From Solitalea longa (lineage in GTDB: Bacteria; Bacteroidota; Bacteroidia; Sphingobacteriales; Sphingobacteriaceae): a stretch of DNA of 64,000 nucleotides. The number at the start of each line of letters is the position of its first letter. The stretch's first letter is position 1. Made by a program: the position numbers and the translations under genes. Shown here piece by piece: positions 27,739-37,483 of the stretch. Under the pieces are notes generated by a model. It had not been told where the DNA came from. It searched no databases and was given only the letters and a program-made list of their open reading frames with translations. The DNA lies in NCBI RefSeq assembly GCF_002920915.1, contig NZ_PQVF01000014.1, positions 31,438 to 95,437 of the forward strand. The letters are read 5' to 3'.

Positions 27739-28536
27739 ATGAAAATTACTATTACCCACATCGACACAGCCTGTGTTTTAATCAACATCAACGGGTTTAA
27801 AATTTTAACCGACCCCACCCTCGATAAAAGAGACAAGCTTTTGCCAAGCTATGTAAGCAAACCGCTCTCTTTTTCTAAAAAGTATTTTAACCCGGCCTTA
27901 ACGGCAAACGAAATAGGAGATGTTGACCTGGTGTTGCTAAGCCATGATCATCATAAAGACAATTTAGATAATAAGGGGCGTGAATTTATAAAGAAGGTGC
28001 CTTTGGTTTTATCAACCGTTGATGCGGTTAAGCGCTTACAGCAAACTAATGTTAAAGGATTACAAAACTGGCAAGAGTTTTCAATTGATAATGACCGGAT
28101 CAGTGGTTTGAAAATTACAGCAATTCCGGCATTGCACACTACTATTAAACGGCTTAAACCGATTATCGGTGAAGTAATTGGTTTTATGATCGAATGGCAG
28201 GAAAATCCCAATGGAGGGATTTATATTTCGGGTGATACGGTTTTATTTGATGGGATTTATGAGCTCGCAAAACGGTTTCCTAAGATTGAAACGGCTATTC
28301 TGCATCTGGGAGCAGGTGCGTTCCCTTATCTGAAAAAGGGTTTACGCTTAACGATGGATGCGGCAGAGGCAGTAAAAGTGACGAAATTGTTAAACCCCGA
28401 AAAAGTAATTCCTATACATTATAAAGGCTGGTGGCATTTTAAAGAATCAGTTTCTTCATTGCATGATACCGTTACACGGTCGGAGGTGAGTGATAAATTT
28501 ATTTGGCTTGAAAGTGGAGTAGAAACGATGATTTAA
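27739..28536 (+). CDS. Metallo-beta-lactamase-fold hydrolase (UlaG-like)
   Basis: 265 residues from the ATG at 27739; a TTG 27 nt upstream would place the palindrome inside the coding sequence. Motifs in order: DPTLDKR, metal site LLSHDHHKDNLD, a His in ALHTT, the Asp in YISGDTVL, and a late His in VIPIHYKGW. A cytoplasmic metal-dependent hydrolase of the group often tied to lactone or phospholipid substrates; the substrate cannot be read from sequence. Confidence 0.82.
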   Translation: MKITITHIDTACVLININGFKILTDPTLDKRDKLLPSYVSKPLSFSKKYFNPALTANEIGDVDLVLLSHDHHKDNLDNKGREFIKKVPLVLSTVDAVKRLQQTNVKGLQNWQEFSIDNDRISGLKITAIPALHTTIKRLKPIIGEVIGFMIEWQENPNGGIYISGDTVLFDGIYELAKRFPKIETAILHLGAGAFPYLKKGLRLTMDAAEAVKVTKLLNPEKVIPIHYKGWWHFKESVSSLHDTVTRSEVSDKFIWLESGVETMI

Positions 28537-28553
28537 CCGGAAGCGAAAGCTTT

Positions 28554-28598
28554 GATTAGACGAAGGTTTTGAGTTATTCTCAAAACTTTCGTCTAATC
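28554..28598. terminator. Bidirectional terminator between convergent genes
   Basis: 20-bp arms (28554-28573 and 28579-28598) with a single G-U pair around loop TTATT; the arm begins GATTAGACGAAGG. It separates the MBL gene (plus) and lnt (minus). Confidence 0.85.
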
Positions 28599-28612
28599 AT
28601 GCATTTCAATAT

Positions 28613-30253
28613 TTAGGCATTTAACTTAATCCCTCTGCTCATAAATTTCCATAAAAAGGAAAGCAGAATAAATCCGAAGGCAAAAATACTCCCGATAACA
28701 GCGATGATATCTCCACGCGTGCTATAAAAGGTAAGGGTTGTATTCAGGTTGATGTCAGCTTTAATTGCTGTTGGTTCCCACCATTTGGTTTGTTTAATAA
28801 TATCGCCGCGTTGGTTAATAAAAGCAGAGATGCCTGTATTGGCCGATCGTACAATGCTTCTTCGGGTTTCAATGGCCCTGAGTTTAGCATATTGAAAATG
28901 TTGTTTATAACCGGAGGTGTTTTTCCACCAGCCGTCGTTGGTGATGATGGCCATTAGTTGTGCATCTTGCAAAACATGGTCAGCCATAAAAGAACCAAAA
29001 ATTGATTCATAGCAAATAGCAGGAGCCACGCCAATGCCGCTTTGTGCATAAAGCACAGGGTTCGCATTATCTTTTCCATAGCCACCTGATGTTCCTCCCA
29101 AGTCAATAACAATATTGCCTAAAAAGCCTAACACATTTGAATAAGGGTAAGATTCAACTCCTGGCACTAATTTACTCTTGTGATACACCTGCACCTTTGA
29201 TGAGTTTTCAATGAGCATACCAGCATTGTAAACATCGTAATATCGGCTGCTTTCTTTATTGTATCGGGCTGTCGAAGTTCTTTTGTCATTGTACCATTTA
29301 ACGGTTACGGCACCGGTTAATACATTTCCATTTTTATATTTCGATAGAAAACGCTTTATTAATTCCACGCTGGGGTCATAGGGCAAATCATCTTCTCTAA
29401 CCAATGGAATAATAGCTGTTTCGGGCCAAATGAAAAACTCCGTATTGGGCTGGCCCAAAGAATCAGAAAGGTGAATTAATCGTTCAAGCTGTTGTTCGGG
29501 CGGAAGTCCATTGAATTTTTCAGTGAATGGATCAACATTAGGCTGCACAACAACCACATTTGAAGGATTTCCGGCTTCTTCAAAATGATTATATATCCAA
29601 AGAGAAAAAGCAACGGGAATGGCCAAATGAAGAGCAAAACGAAGGACAAGCCATTTTAAGCCGGCAAGTGATTTTTTCTCTGCTTTTAATATTAATGAAT
29701 ATTTGTAGATACGATAAACTAAAACATTAGCCAGTAAGATCCATAAGGAACCTCCAAAAACACCTGTATATTCATACCATTGCACTATTTGGTGGTATTC
29801 TGCTAAGCCATTTCCTAAGGTCATCCACGGAAATGCCAGTTGCCATTCCTGGTGTAAGTATTCATAGCCTATCCAGCCGCAGACAAGTGCAGCCAGGGCA
29901 ATATTTTCGCCAAAGTTTCTCCGCACCTTGTGATATAAAAGGAAAGCGAAACTTATTAATAAGGAGCCCAAAAGTAATGGCACACTTACAATAGCAAGGG
30001 CTCCGGCAACACCAAGTTCTTGTCCGGCGTTATAGATCCAGTATAACGATAAGGTGTTCCAGATAAAAAAAGCAAAAAAACTGTTTCTGAATATTCTTCC
30101 TCCGGCCTTAGGCACATGCTTTAATTGATCGGCTAAAATCAGTAAAGGAACCAGGGCAACAAATAAAAGCGGAGCAAAAGGTAATGGCGGCCATGCCAAC
30201 CATAATAATAATCCGGTTAATGCAGGTAGAAGCAGGTTTTTTGTCTTAAACAT
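28613..30253 (-). CDS. lnt: Apolipoprotein N-acyltransferase
   Basis: 546 residues: six or more N-terminal helices, a periplasmic nitrilase-like domain with the catalytic Glu (EFFIWPETAII), Lys (VYHKSKLVPGVE) and Cys (APAICYESIFGS), and a final membrane helix. It adds the third acyl chain to lipoproteins, matching the many lipoproteins in this window. It is downstream of the YhcG-like gene. Confidence 0.93.
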   Translation of the reverse strand: MFKTKNLLLPALTGLLLWLAWPPLPFAPLLFVALVPLLILADQLKHVPKAGGRIFRNSFFAFFIWNTLSLYWIYNAGQELGVAGALAIVSVPLLLGSLLISFAFLLYHKVRRNFGENIALAALVCGWIGYEYLHQEWQLAFPWMTLGNGLAEYHQIVQWYEYTGVFGGSLWILLANVLVYRIYKYSLILKAEKKSLAGLKWLVLRFALHLAIPVAFSLWIYNHFEEAGNPSNVVVVQPNVDPFTEKFNGLPPEQQLERLIHLSDSLGQPNTEFFIWPETAIIPLVREDDLPYDPSVELIKRFLSKYKNGNVLTGAVTVKWYNDKRTSTARYNKESSRYYDVYNAGMLIENSSKVQVYHKSKLVPGVESYPYSNVLGFLGNIVIDLGGTSGGYGKDNANPVLYAQSGIGVAPAICYESIFGSFMADHVLQDAQLMAIITNDGWWKNTSGYKQHFQYAKLRAIETRRSIVRSANTGISAFINQRGDIIKQTKWWEPTAIKADINLNTTLTFYSTRGDIIAVIGSIFAFGFILLSFLWKFMSRGIKLNA

Positions 30254-30292
30254 GTTTTTGAATAAAATGTATTTAAATGAAAGCAGTTTACA

Positions 30293-31288
30293 CTACTTAT
30301 TCTTAAGTATATCTTTTAATTGTTTTTCTAATAATTGTTTATCGGGTAAGTACAACTGGTATTTTGAAACGAATATTTTATTGGATAATCCTCCGGTTGC
30401 AAATTCTACCAATACTTCATCTTTTTCAGCAGATAATATAATTCCTATTGGTTCATTATCTCCATCTATATTTTCTTCTGTTTTAAAATAATTAAGATAT
30501 AAGTTCATTTGGCCAATATCCGTATGTTTCACTTTCCTCGTTTTAAGGTCTATGATAACGAAACACCTCAATATGCGATGATAAAATACTAAGTCTACAT
30601 AAAAGTGAGTGTTTCGTAAAGATATTTTATACTGTCGAGCGACAAATGTGAAGCCTTTTCCTAATTCCAAAAGAAAAAGCTGCAAATTGTCTATGATTTT
30701 CTGCTCTAATTGTTTTTCAGAAACTTTATTTGAATGAGGAATATTTAAAAAGTCCAGAATATATGGGTCCTTTATTATTTCGATTGGCGAAGAAACTACC
30801 TGACCATTTTTGGCAAGGTCCATAACCCCATCTTTATTCCTGCTAAGCGCTAAGCGTTCAAATAATGATGAATCTATTCTTCGTTCCAACTCTCTAACAG
30901 ACCAGCCTTCGTTTATACTTTGTTTTTCATAAAAGTTACGTGCAGTATCGTCAGATAGACTTAGCAAACTTATGTAATGGCTCCAACTCAAATTGGCAGA
31001 CACTGTCTGCCAATTTGGATATGTAATATAAAAACGACGCATGTCTAGAACATTTCGTCTGCCAAATCCCTTTCCATATCGCAGGTTCAAATCTTTGGAT
31101 AGCTTTGATAATAAGCCGCTTCCATATTCTGCACGTTCATTTCCATGCTGTTCAAACTCAACAATGTGTCTGCCAATTTCCCAGTTAGCTTTTACTAATT
31201 CATTGTTGATGAAAGTAATAGCTTTTTGTCGGGATGCTTCTATTGTTTGACCAATAGAAAGAAGGAGGTCGTCGTAGTTGTTTTTCAT
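30293..31288 (-). CDS. YhcG/DUF1016 PD-(D/E)XK nuclease-domain protein
   Basis: 331 residues. The N-terminal DUF1016 region (WEIGRHIVEFEQHG, RNVLDMRRFY, LSWSHYISLLSL) is followed by a PD-(D/E)XK-like domain with FYVDLVFYHR and IDLKTRKVKH. Related proteins occur in accessory, often restriction- or mobile-element-linked positions, and the biochemical role is poorly known. Here it separates rsmI from lnt, which suggests later insertion. The gene carries a 29-nt DNA palindrome at 30989. Confidence 0.88.
   Translation of the reverse strand: MKNNYDDLLLSIGQTIEASRQKAITFINNELVKANWEIGRHIVEFEQHGNERAEYGSGLLSKLSKDLNLRYGKGFGRRNVLDMRRFYITYPNWQTVSANLSWSHYISLLSLSDDTARNFYEKQSINEGWSVRELERRIDSSLFERLALSRNKDGVMDLAKNGQVVSSPIEIIKDPYILDFLNIPHSNKVSEKQLEQKIIDNLQLFLLELGKGFTFVARQYKISLRNTHFYVDLVFYHRILRCFVIIDLKTRKVKHTDIGQMNLYLNYFKTEENIDGDNEPIGIILSAEKDEVLVEFATGGLSNKIFVSKYQLYLPDKQLLEKQLKDILKNK
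30989..31017. repeat. Palindrome within the YhcG-like gene
   Basis: 14-bp perfect arms around a single base: CAAATTGGCAGACA (30989-31002), C, TGTCTGCCAATTTG (31004-31017). TGTCTGCCAATTT recurs at 31167-31179 in a different reading frame. Confidence 0.75.
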
Positions 31289-31308
31289 AGGCTAAGAATC
31301 ATAACTAT

Positions 31309-32034
31309 CTAATCCTCATTGTTTGTATACTTGTCTTTATTCTTGCTCCTTTTTTCTTTAGCCTCTGTTCCGCCTACACAAATCACAAATTCACCTTTTA
31401 ACACATTGTTTTCAAAATGTGATTTTATTTCTTTTAAGGTACCCCGAACATTTTCTTCAAACACCTTGCTGATCTCTCTTGATGCACAGCCTTGACGGTC
31501 TTCACCAAAATACTGAATAAATTCTTCCAGAGTTTTTAACAAACGATGTGGCGATTCATAGAATATCATGGTCCTGTCTTCCTGCACCAATTCCTTAAGC
31601 CGTGTTTGACGGCCTTTTTTTACAGGCAGAAAACCTTCAAAACAGAAACGGTCGCAAGGGAGCCCCGAGTTTACCAACGCCGGAACAAAGGCGGTGGCGC
31701 CAGGCAAGGTTTCCAGGGGAATCTCTTCTTTAATACATTCGCGCACCAGCAAAAAACCGGGGTCTGAAATGCCCGGTGTCCCGGCGTCACTGATCAGGGC
31801 AATCGTTTGGCCTGCTTTTAAAAATTTGATCACCTCTGCCACTGCTTTATGTTCATTATGCTGGTGATGCGAAAACATCTTTTTGTCGATTTCAAAATGT
31901 CTTAGCAGCTGCCCGGCATTACGTGTGTCCTCTGCCAAAACCAGGTCGGCCTCTTTCAGTAAACGCAGCGCCCTAAGGGTAATATCTTCAAGATTGCCAA
32001 CAGGGGTTGGGATAAGGTAAAGTTTTCCGGTCAT
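31309..32034 (-). CDS. rsmI: 16S rRNA (cytidine-1402 2'-O)-methyltransferase
   Basis: 241 residues of the tetrapyrrole-methylase-like fold: KLYLIPTPVGNLEDITLRAL, LVLAEDTRNAGQLL, ALISDAGTPGISDPGF and MIFYESPHRLLKTL, all RsmI hallmarks. It methylates C1402 of 16S rRNA with SAM. Divergent from serS. Confidence 0.95.
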   Translation of the reverse strand: MTGKLYLIPTPVGNLEDITLRALRLLKEADLVLAEDTRNAGQLLRHFEIDKKMFSHHQHNEHKAVAEVIKFLKAGQTIALISDAGTPGISDPGFLLVRECIKEEIPLETLPGATAFVPALVNSGLPCDRFCFEGFLPVKKGRQTRLKELVQEDRTMIFYESPHRLLKTLEEFIQYFGEDRQGCASREISKVFEENVRGTLKEIKSHFENNVLKGEFVICVGGTEAKEKRSKNKDKYTNNED

Positions 32035-32162
32035 TATTTTTATGATTACACCGATTTTAGAAATCTGAATTTGAATAGATTAAAAAGGGATTGTTGTTAA
32101 TGAGGGCTGATAGATAGTTTTTAACAATTTAACCATCTGTCAGTTTAACAGTTCCATTTTTT

Positions 32163-32170
32163 TATCTTTA
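32163..32170 (+). promoter_or_regulatory. Promoter -7 element of serS
   Basis: TATCTTTA, close to TAnnTTTG, 18 nt before the ATG at 32189. The TTG at 32180 would fall at the expected transcription start, which supports the ATG. Confidence 0.5.
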
Positions 32171-32188
32171 CGCACAAATTTGAGAACG

Positions 32189-33460
32189 ATGCTGCAAATT
32201 AACTACATCAAAGAGAATAAAGAGGATGTTTTGGCCCGTTTGAGCAAAAAAAACTTTAAGCAGCTTGAACTGGTAGATGAGATTTTAGACCTGGATCAGA
32301 AACGCCGTAGCACACAGACGCAATTAGATAATGTGCTGGCGCAATCAAATGCCATGGCAAAAAGCATCGGAGAGTTGATAAAATCCGGTCGCAGGGAAGA
32401 GATAGAGAAGATAAAAGAAACTACTTCGCTTTTAAAAGAAGATATAAAGGTATTGGGAGAGGAGCTTGTAGGGTTGGAACAGGAAGTTCACAACAAACTG
32501 GTTCAGTTACCTAATTTACCACATGCTTCGGTTCCTGCGGGTGCTACTCCTGAAGAAAATGAGGTAGTGTTAACACATGGTGTTATTCCAACATTACCCG
32601 AAGGAGCTCTGCCTCATTGGGAGTTGGCGGCCAAATATGATATCATTGATTTTGAATTAGGCAACAAAATTACCGGTGCAGGCTTCCCTGTTTATAAGGG
32701 CAAAGGAGCCAAGCTACAACGCGCCCTTATCAATTTCTTTTTAGATGAGGCCGAAAAAGCAGGCTATGCCGAAGTTCAGCCACCGATCTTAATTAATGAA
32801 GCATCAGGTTTTGGAACCGGGCAATTGCCCGATAAAGAAGGTCAGATGTACCATGTTGGAATTGATGGTTTGTACCTTATACCAACAGCTGAAGTTCCGG
32901 TAACAAATCTTTACCGCGATGAGATCGTTAAAGAAGATGAACTGCCAATTAAGAACACCGCTTATACTCCTTGTTTCCGTCGTGAAGCAGGATCGTATGG
33001 TGCTCATGTGCGCGGCTTAAACCGTTTACACCAGTTCGATAAGGTGGAAATTGTACAAGTTGTGCATCCTGAAACATCGTATGAAACCTTGGAGAACATG
33101 AGCTCATACGTACAAAGTTTGTTGCAAAAGTTAGAATTGCCTTACCGTGTGTTACGTTTATGTGGTGGCGATATGAGTTTTGCTTCTGCTTTAACCTACG
33201 ATATGGAAGTATATTCAACTGCCCAGCAACGCTGGTTAGAGGTTAGTTCAGTTTCCAATTTCGAAACCTTCCAGGCTAATCGTTTAAAATTACGTTACAA
33301 AGGCAAAGAAGGTAAACCCCAGTTAGCACATACTCTTAATGGAAGTGCCTTGGCATTACCGCGTATTGTTGCTTCCATTTTGGAAAACAACCAAACTGAA
33401 AAAGGAATTAAAGTTCCGGCGGTTTTGGTGCCGTATACCAGGTTTGAGTACATCGACTAA
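32189..33460 (+). CDS. serS: Seryl-tRNA synthetase
   Basis: 423 residues from the ATG at 32189: an N-terminal tRNA-binding coiled coil (about 28-105), then the class II core with TAEVPVTNLYRDE, motif 2 TPCFRREAGSYG and motif 3 LNGSALALPRIVASILEN. It charges tRNA-Ser. Monocistronic with its own promoter and terminator. Confidence 0.97.
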   Translation: MLQINYIKENKEDVLARLSKKNFKQLELVDEILDLDQKRRSTQTQLDNVLAQSNAMAKSIGELIKSGRREEIEKIKETTSLLKEDIKVLGEELVGLEQEVHNKLVQLPNLPHASVPAGATPEENEVVLTHGVIPTLPEGALPHWELAAKYDIIDFELGNKITGAGFPVYKGKGAKLQRALINFFLDEAEKAGYAEVQPPILINEASGFGTGQLPDKEGQMYHVGIDGLYLIPTAEVPVTNLYRDEIVKEDELPIKNTAYTPCFRREAGSYGAHVRGLNRLHQFDKVEIVQVVHPETSYETLENMSSYVQSLLQKLELPYRVLRLCGGDMSFASALTYDMEVYSTAQQRWLEVSSVSNFETFQANRLKLRYKGKEGKPQLAHTLNGSALALPRIVASILENNQTEKGIKVPAVLVPYTRFEYID

Positions 33461-33482
33461 GAATTTAGTCTTGATAAATGAT

Positions 33483-33516
33483 AAAAGGGAATGCGTAAGC
33501 GTTCCCTTTTTTGTTT
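33483..33516 (+). terminator. Terminator of serS
   Basis: AAAAGGGAATGC (33483-33494), loop GTAA, GCGTTCCCTTTT (33499-33510), then TTGTTT. Confidence 0.85.
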
Positions 33517-33620
33517 GAGCTCTTTTGAAAAAGGATACTAAAGTGCATCGACATTTCTCTTTTTATGATATCTATCATTTTTCTTTAGAAATAAATTTTA
33601 GCTACACTTTAAAATTTTTC

Positions 33621-33855
33621 TATTTTTGCGAGCGCGAGCCTGTCGACTATGAGCTCCTGATTTAATGAATTGGCATTGCTGGTTCAGAAATAATAATTGG
33701 TTTAGAATAAAAGGTCTTTATTGTTTTAATTTTAATAAGGATAAGGTTTCAATAAAACGGTTATTTTTCTTAAACGTAATGCAATTCTCAAACTAGCATA
33801 TTCTTTATTGAATACCTGCAGAGCAACGTTAAAAATTCAATCTAATTAACAATTA
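33621..33855 (+). promoter_or_regulatory. Promoter and long leader of pyc
   Basis: A perfect TAnnTTTG element (TATTTTTG, 33621-33628) lies 228 nt before the pyc start. The rest of this roughly 395-nt gap holds no gene; the leader would be about 220 nt, long enough for RNA-level control, although I recognise no riboswitch class. Confidence 0.45.
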
Positions 33856-36800
33856 ATGAATATCAGGAAAGTACTCATTGCCAACAGGGGCGAAATTGCT
33901 ATTCGTATTGCCCGAGCTTGTAACGAACTCAACATCTCTACTGTTGCTGTTTATACCTACGAAGACCGCTATTCTTTACACCGCTACAAAGCTGATGAAG
34001 CGTATCAGATTGGTGAAGATAATGACCCCCTAAAGCCTTACCTTAATATTGATGAAATTATCCGCATTGCCAAACAATGTAAGGCAGATGCAATTCATCC
34101 TGGTTATGGTTTTCTTTCTGAAAATAAAGACCTGGCGCAGAAATGTGCCGATAATGGAATCATTTTCGTTGGCCCTCGTCCCGATGTGATGCAAGCCTTG
34201 GGCGATAAAGTGATTGCCAAAGAAAATGCGAAGAAGGCACAGATTCCTATTATTGAGGATAACGAAAAAGAGCTCATTGACTTTAACGTTGCTTTAGAAG
34301 AAGCGAACAGAATTGGCTATCCGTTAATGTTGAAAGCTGCTGCCGGAGGTGGAGGTAGGGGAATGCGTGTTATCCGCAATGACGAGGAGCTCGAAAAAGG
34401 CTTCCGCGAAGCGAAGAGCGAGGCGAAAAATGCCTTTGGTGACGACACGGTTTTCCTTGAAAAGTACATTGAGAATCCTAAACACATCGAGATTCAGATT
34501 GTTGCCGACAGTTTTGGAAACATTCGCCATTTGTTTGAGCGCGATTGTTCTGTACAACGTCGTTTTCAAAAGGTAGTGGAAGTAGCTCCTTCGGTGGGCT
34601 TAAAGCAGGAAACACGCGATAAGCTTTATGAATACGCTATCCGCATTTGTTCAACGGTAAATTATAATAACGTTGGTACCGTTGAGTTTTTGGTGGATGG
34701 TAAAGAAAATATCTACTTTATTGAAGTAAATCCACGCGTTCAGGTAGAACACACGGTTACCGAAATGATCACTGGAGTTGACATTATTAAAACCCAGTTG
34801 TATGTAGCCGATGGTTACAAATTAACCGACCCTGAAATTGGCTTGGGTGACCAAAGCAAGATCAGTTATAATGGGGTGGCCATGCAGTGTCGTATCACTA
34901 CGGAAGATCCGGCAAATGGCTTTAAGCCAGATTACGGAACGCTGATCACCTACAGGAACGCTACTGGTTTCGGTGTGCGTTTGGACGAAGGTTCTACCTA
35001 TCCGGGTATGAAGATCAGTCCTTTCTTTGACTCAATGCTGGTTAAGGTAAGTACCTGGGGTAATGATTTAGATGATGCCGCAAAAAAAATGCATCGTGCC
35101 TTACGTGAATTCCGTATTCGTGGTGTAAAAAACAATATCCAGTTTTTAGAAAACCTGATCGCTGTTCCAGAGTTTGTGGCCGGTAAAGCTACTGTAGGTT
35201 TCATTAACGAGCACCCTGAATTGTTTAAGTTTACAAACCGCTTAGACAGGGGAACCAAAACCCTGAAATTTTTAGCGGATATCGCGATTAACGGTAATCC
35301 GGATGTAATCTCAATCAACCAAAATGCTCGTTTTGAAAAACCAATAATCCCAACCTTTGACCATACGGCTCCTTATCCTAAAGGAACCAAGGACTTGTTG
35401 ACTGAACTTGGTCCGGAGAAGTTTGCCCAATGGTTGAAAAACGAAAAGAAGATACTTTATACCGATACCACTTTCCGCGACGGCCATCAGTCGTTGCTGG
35501 CAACCCGCATGCGTACTTACGATATGTTAAAAGTGGCAGAAGGCTTTGCCAAATCCCACCCACAAACCTTCTCAATGGAGGTGTGGGGTGGTGCTACTTT
35601 TGACGTTTGTATCCGTTTCTTACGTGAAGATCCATGGAAACGCCTGGAGTTATTGAGAGCCGAGGTTCCTAATATCCTCTTGCAAATGCTGATCAGGGGA
35701 TGTAATGGTGTTGGCTATTCGGCTTATCCGGATAACCTGATTGAAAGCTTTGTCGAAAAGTCGTGGGAAAAGGGTGTGGATGTGTTCCGCATTTTCGATT
35801 CACTGAACTGGATGGAAAATATAGCTCCATGCATTGAAATGGTTCGTAAACGTACCGGAGGTATTGCCGAAGGAGCGCTGTGCTATACCGGTGATATCCT
35901 CGATCCGAAGAAAACAAAATACACACTTAAGTATTACCTGCAGCTTGCCAAAGATCTGGAAAATGCAGGATCGCATATTTTGGCCATTAAAGACATGTCG
36001 GGCTTATTAAAGCCTTATGCTGCCTCTGAATTGGTAACTGCCTTAAAAGAAACGGTTAAAATTCCGATTCACCTGCATACGCATGATACTTCGTCCCTGC
36101 AGCCGGCTACCTATTTAAAAGCAATTGAAGCGGGTGTTGATGTGGTTGATTGTGCTATAGGAGCCTTGTCGGGATTAACATCGCAGCCAAACTTTAATGC
36201 GGTTGTTGAAATGATGCGTTTCCACGAACGTGAAAATCCTTATGATATTAAGTCACTGAATCAGCATTCAACTTATTGGGAGGCTGTTCGCGAATACTAC
36301 TATCCATTTGAATCAGGAATGAAAGCCAGTTCGGCTGAAGTGTTTCAGCATGAAATTCCAGGTGGTCAGTATTCAAACTTAAAAGGACAAGCAATTGCAC
36401 TGGGCTTAGGCGAGCGTTTTGAGATGATCAAAGAGCGTTATGCGGAGGTTAATGAATTGTTTGGCGATATCGTTAAAGTTACTCCTAGTTCGAAAGTGGT
36501 GGGTGACATGGCTCAGTTTATGGTTTCAAATAATCTTACCAAAGAAGACATATTGACCAAAGGCGAAACCATTTCCTTCCCCGAATCGGTTATTCAGTTT
36601 TTCCACGGAGAGATCGGCCAACCGGCAGGTGGTTTTCCGGCACAATTGCAAAAGATTGTACTAAAGGATAAACAACCATATGACGATCGTCCGAACAAAC
36701 ATATGCCGCCGATTAATTTTGATAAGGAATTTGAAGCTTTCAAAAATGAATTTGGCGCCCAGTTACAGTTCACTGATTTCCTTTCATACAAGTTCTATCC

Positions 36801-37296
36801 TAAAGTATTTGAAGATGGCTTGAAGTTTTGGAACGAATACGGCGACGTTTCGGGAATTCCAACCAAATATTTCCTGTACGGAATGAAATTGGGTGAAGAA
36901 ACTACGATCGAAATTGCTCCCGGAAAAACATTATTGGTTCGATTATTGAGTATAAGTCCAGCCGATGAAAATGGAATGCGGACGGTATTCTTCAAGCTTA
37001 ACGGTCAAACTCGCAACATTGATGTATTAGATAAGTCGATTAAAGTGCTTAAGCAAGAAAACCGCAAGGTCGACAAAGAAAACACTAAGCATATCGGTGC
37101 ACCTTTACAAGGAATGTTGTCGAAAATATTTGTTAAAAAGGGAGATTCAGTAAAGAAGAATCAGCCATTGTTTGTAGTGGAAGCCATGAAAATGGAAACA
37201 AATATTACTGCCTCGCATGATTTTACGGTGGGAGCACTGGTACTTGATCCCGGAACTTTAGTAAATACCGATGATTTAGTACTGGAAATGAATTAA
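33856..37296 (+). CDS. pyc: Pyruvate carboxylase
   Basis: 1146 residues, single-chain form: biotin carboxylase (about 1-455; KAAAGGGGRGMRV, EVNPRVQVEHTVTEM), carboxyltransferase (about 520-800; DTTFRDGHQSLLATR) with a conserved helical region after it, and C-terminal biotinyl domain with EAMKMETNI (biotin on Lys1112). It makes oxaloacetate from pyruvate, an anaplerotic and gluconeogenic route alongside ppc. Followed by a strong terminator. Confidence 0.97.
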   Translation: MNIRKVLIANRGEIAIRIARACNELNISTVAVYTYEDRYSLHRYKADEAYQIGEDNDPLKPYLNIDEIIRIAKQCKADAIHPGYGFLSENKDLAQKCADNGIIFVGPRPDVMQALGDKVIAKENAKKAQIPIIEDNEKELIDFNVALEEANRIGYPLMLKAAAGGGGRGMRVIRNDEELEKGFREAKSEAKNAFGDDTVFLEKYIENPKHIEIQIVADSFGNIRHLFERDCSVQRRFQKVVEVAPSVGLKQETRDKLYEYAIRICSTVNYNNVGTVEFLVDGKENIYFIEVNPRVQVEHTVTEMITGVDIIKTQLYVADGYKLTDPEIGLGDQSKISYNGVAMQCRITTEDPANGFKPDYGTLITYRNATGFGVRLDEGSTYPGMKISPFFDSMLVKVSTWGNDLDDAAKKMHRALREFRIRGVKNNIQFLENLIAVPEFVAGKATVGFINEHPELFKFTNRLDRGTKTLKFLADIAINGNPDVISINQNARFEKPIIPTFDHTAPYPKGTKDLLTELGPEKFAQWLKNEKKILYTDTTFRDGHQSLLATRMRTYDMLKVAEGFAKSHPQTFSMEVWGGATFDVCIRFLREDPWKRLELLRAEVPNILLQMLIRGCNGVGYSAYPDNLIESFVEKSWEKGVDVFRIFDSLNWMENIAPCIEMVRKRTGGIAEGALCYTGDILDPKKTKYTLKYYLQLAKDLENAGSHILAIKDMSGLLKPYAASELVTALKETVKIPIHLHTHDTSSLQPATYLKAIEAGVDVVDCAIGALSGLTSQPNFNAVVEMMRFHERENPYDIKSLNQHSTYWEAVREYYYPFESGMKASSAEVFQHEIPGGQYSNLKGQAIALGLGERFEMIKERYAEVNELFGDIVKVTPSSKVVGDMAQFMVSNNLTKEDILTKGETISFPESVIQFFHGEIGQPAGGFPAQLQKIVLKDKQPYDDRPNKHMPPINFDKEFEAFKNEFGAQLQFTDFLSYKFYPKVFEDGLKFWNEYGDVSGIPTKYFLYGMKLGEETTIEIAPGKTLLVRLLSISPADENGMRTVFFKLNGQTRNIDVLDKSIKVLKQENRKVDKENTKHIGAPLQGMLSKIFVKKGDSVKKNQPLFVVEAMKMETNITASHDFTVGALVLDPGTLVNTDDLVLEMN

Positions 37297-37330
37297 CAAG
37301 CTTTTTAATCTTTTATCTATAATTTGGGAC

Positions 37331-37358
37331 AAGCGGCCGCAAGGCCGCTTTTTTGTTT
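37331..37358 (+). terminator. Terminator of pyc
   Basis: AAGCGGCC (37331-37338), loop GCAA, GGCCGCTT (37343-37350), then TTTTGTTTT. Confidence 0.9.
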
Positions 37359-37424
37359 TAATGACAATAAAATAGTAGGGGATCTTATACTAGATAACCG
37401 TCCGATTCGTTATTCCTACAAGTG

Positions 37425-37456
37425 TTGTGTATGTAAATGTACTTTGTGTATCTTTC
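37425..37456 (+). promoter_or_regulatory. Promoter of the PUL sigma factor
   Basis: TTG at 37425-37427 and TATCTTTC at 37449-37456, separated by 21 nt, match the Bacteroidota housekeeping promoter with one mismatch. Confidence 0.5.
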
Positions 37457-37483
37457 GGGCTTTAAAATCAATCACTGTTTAAA

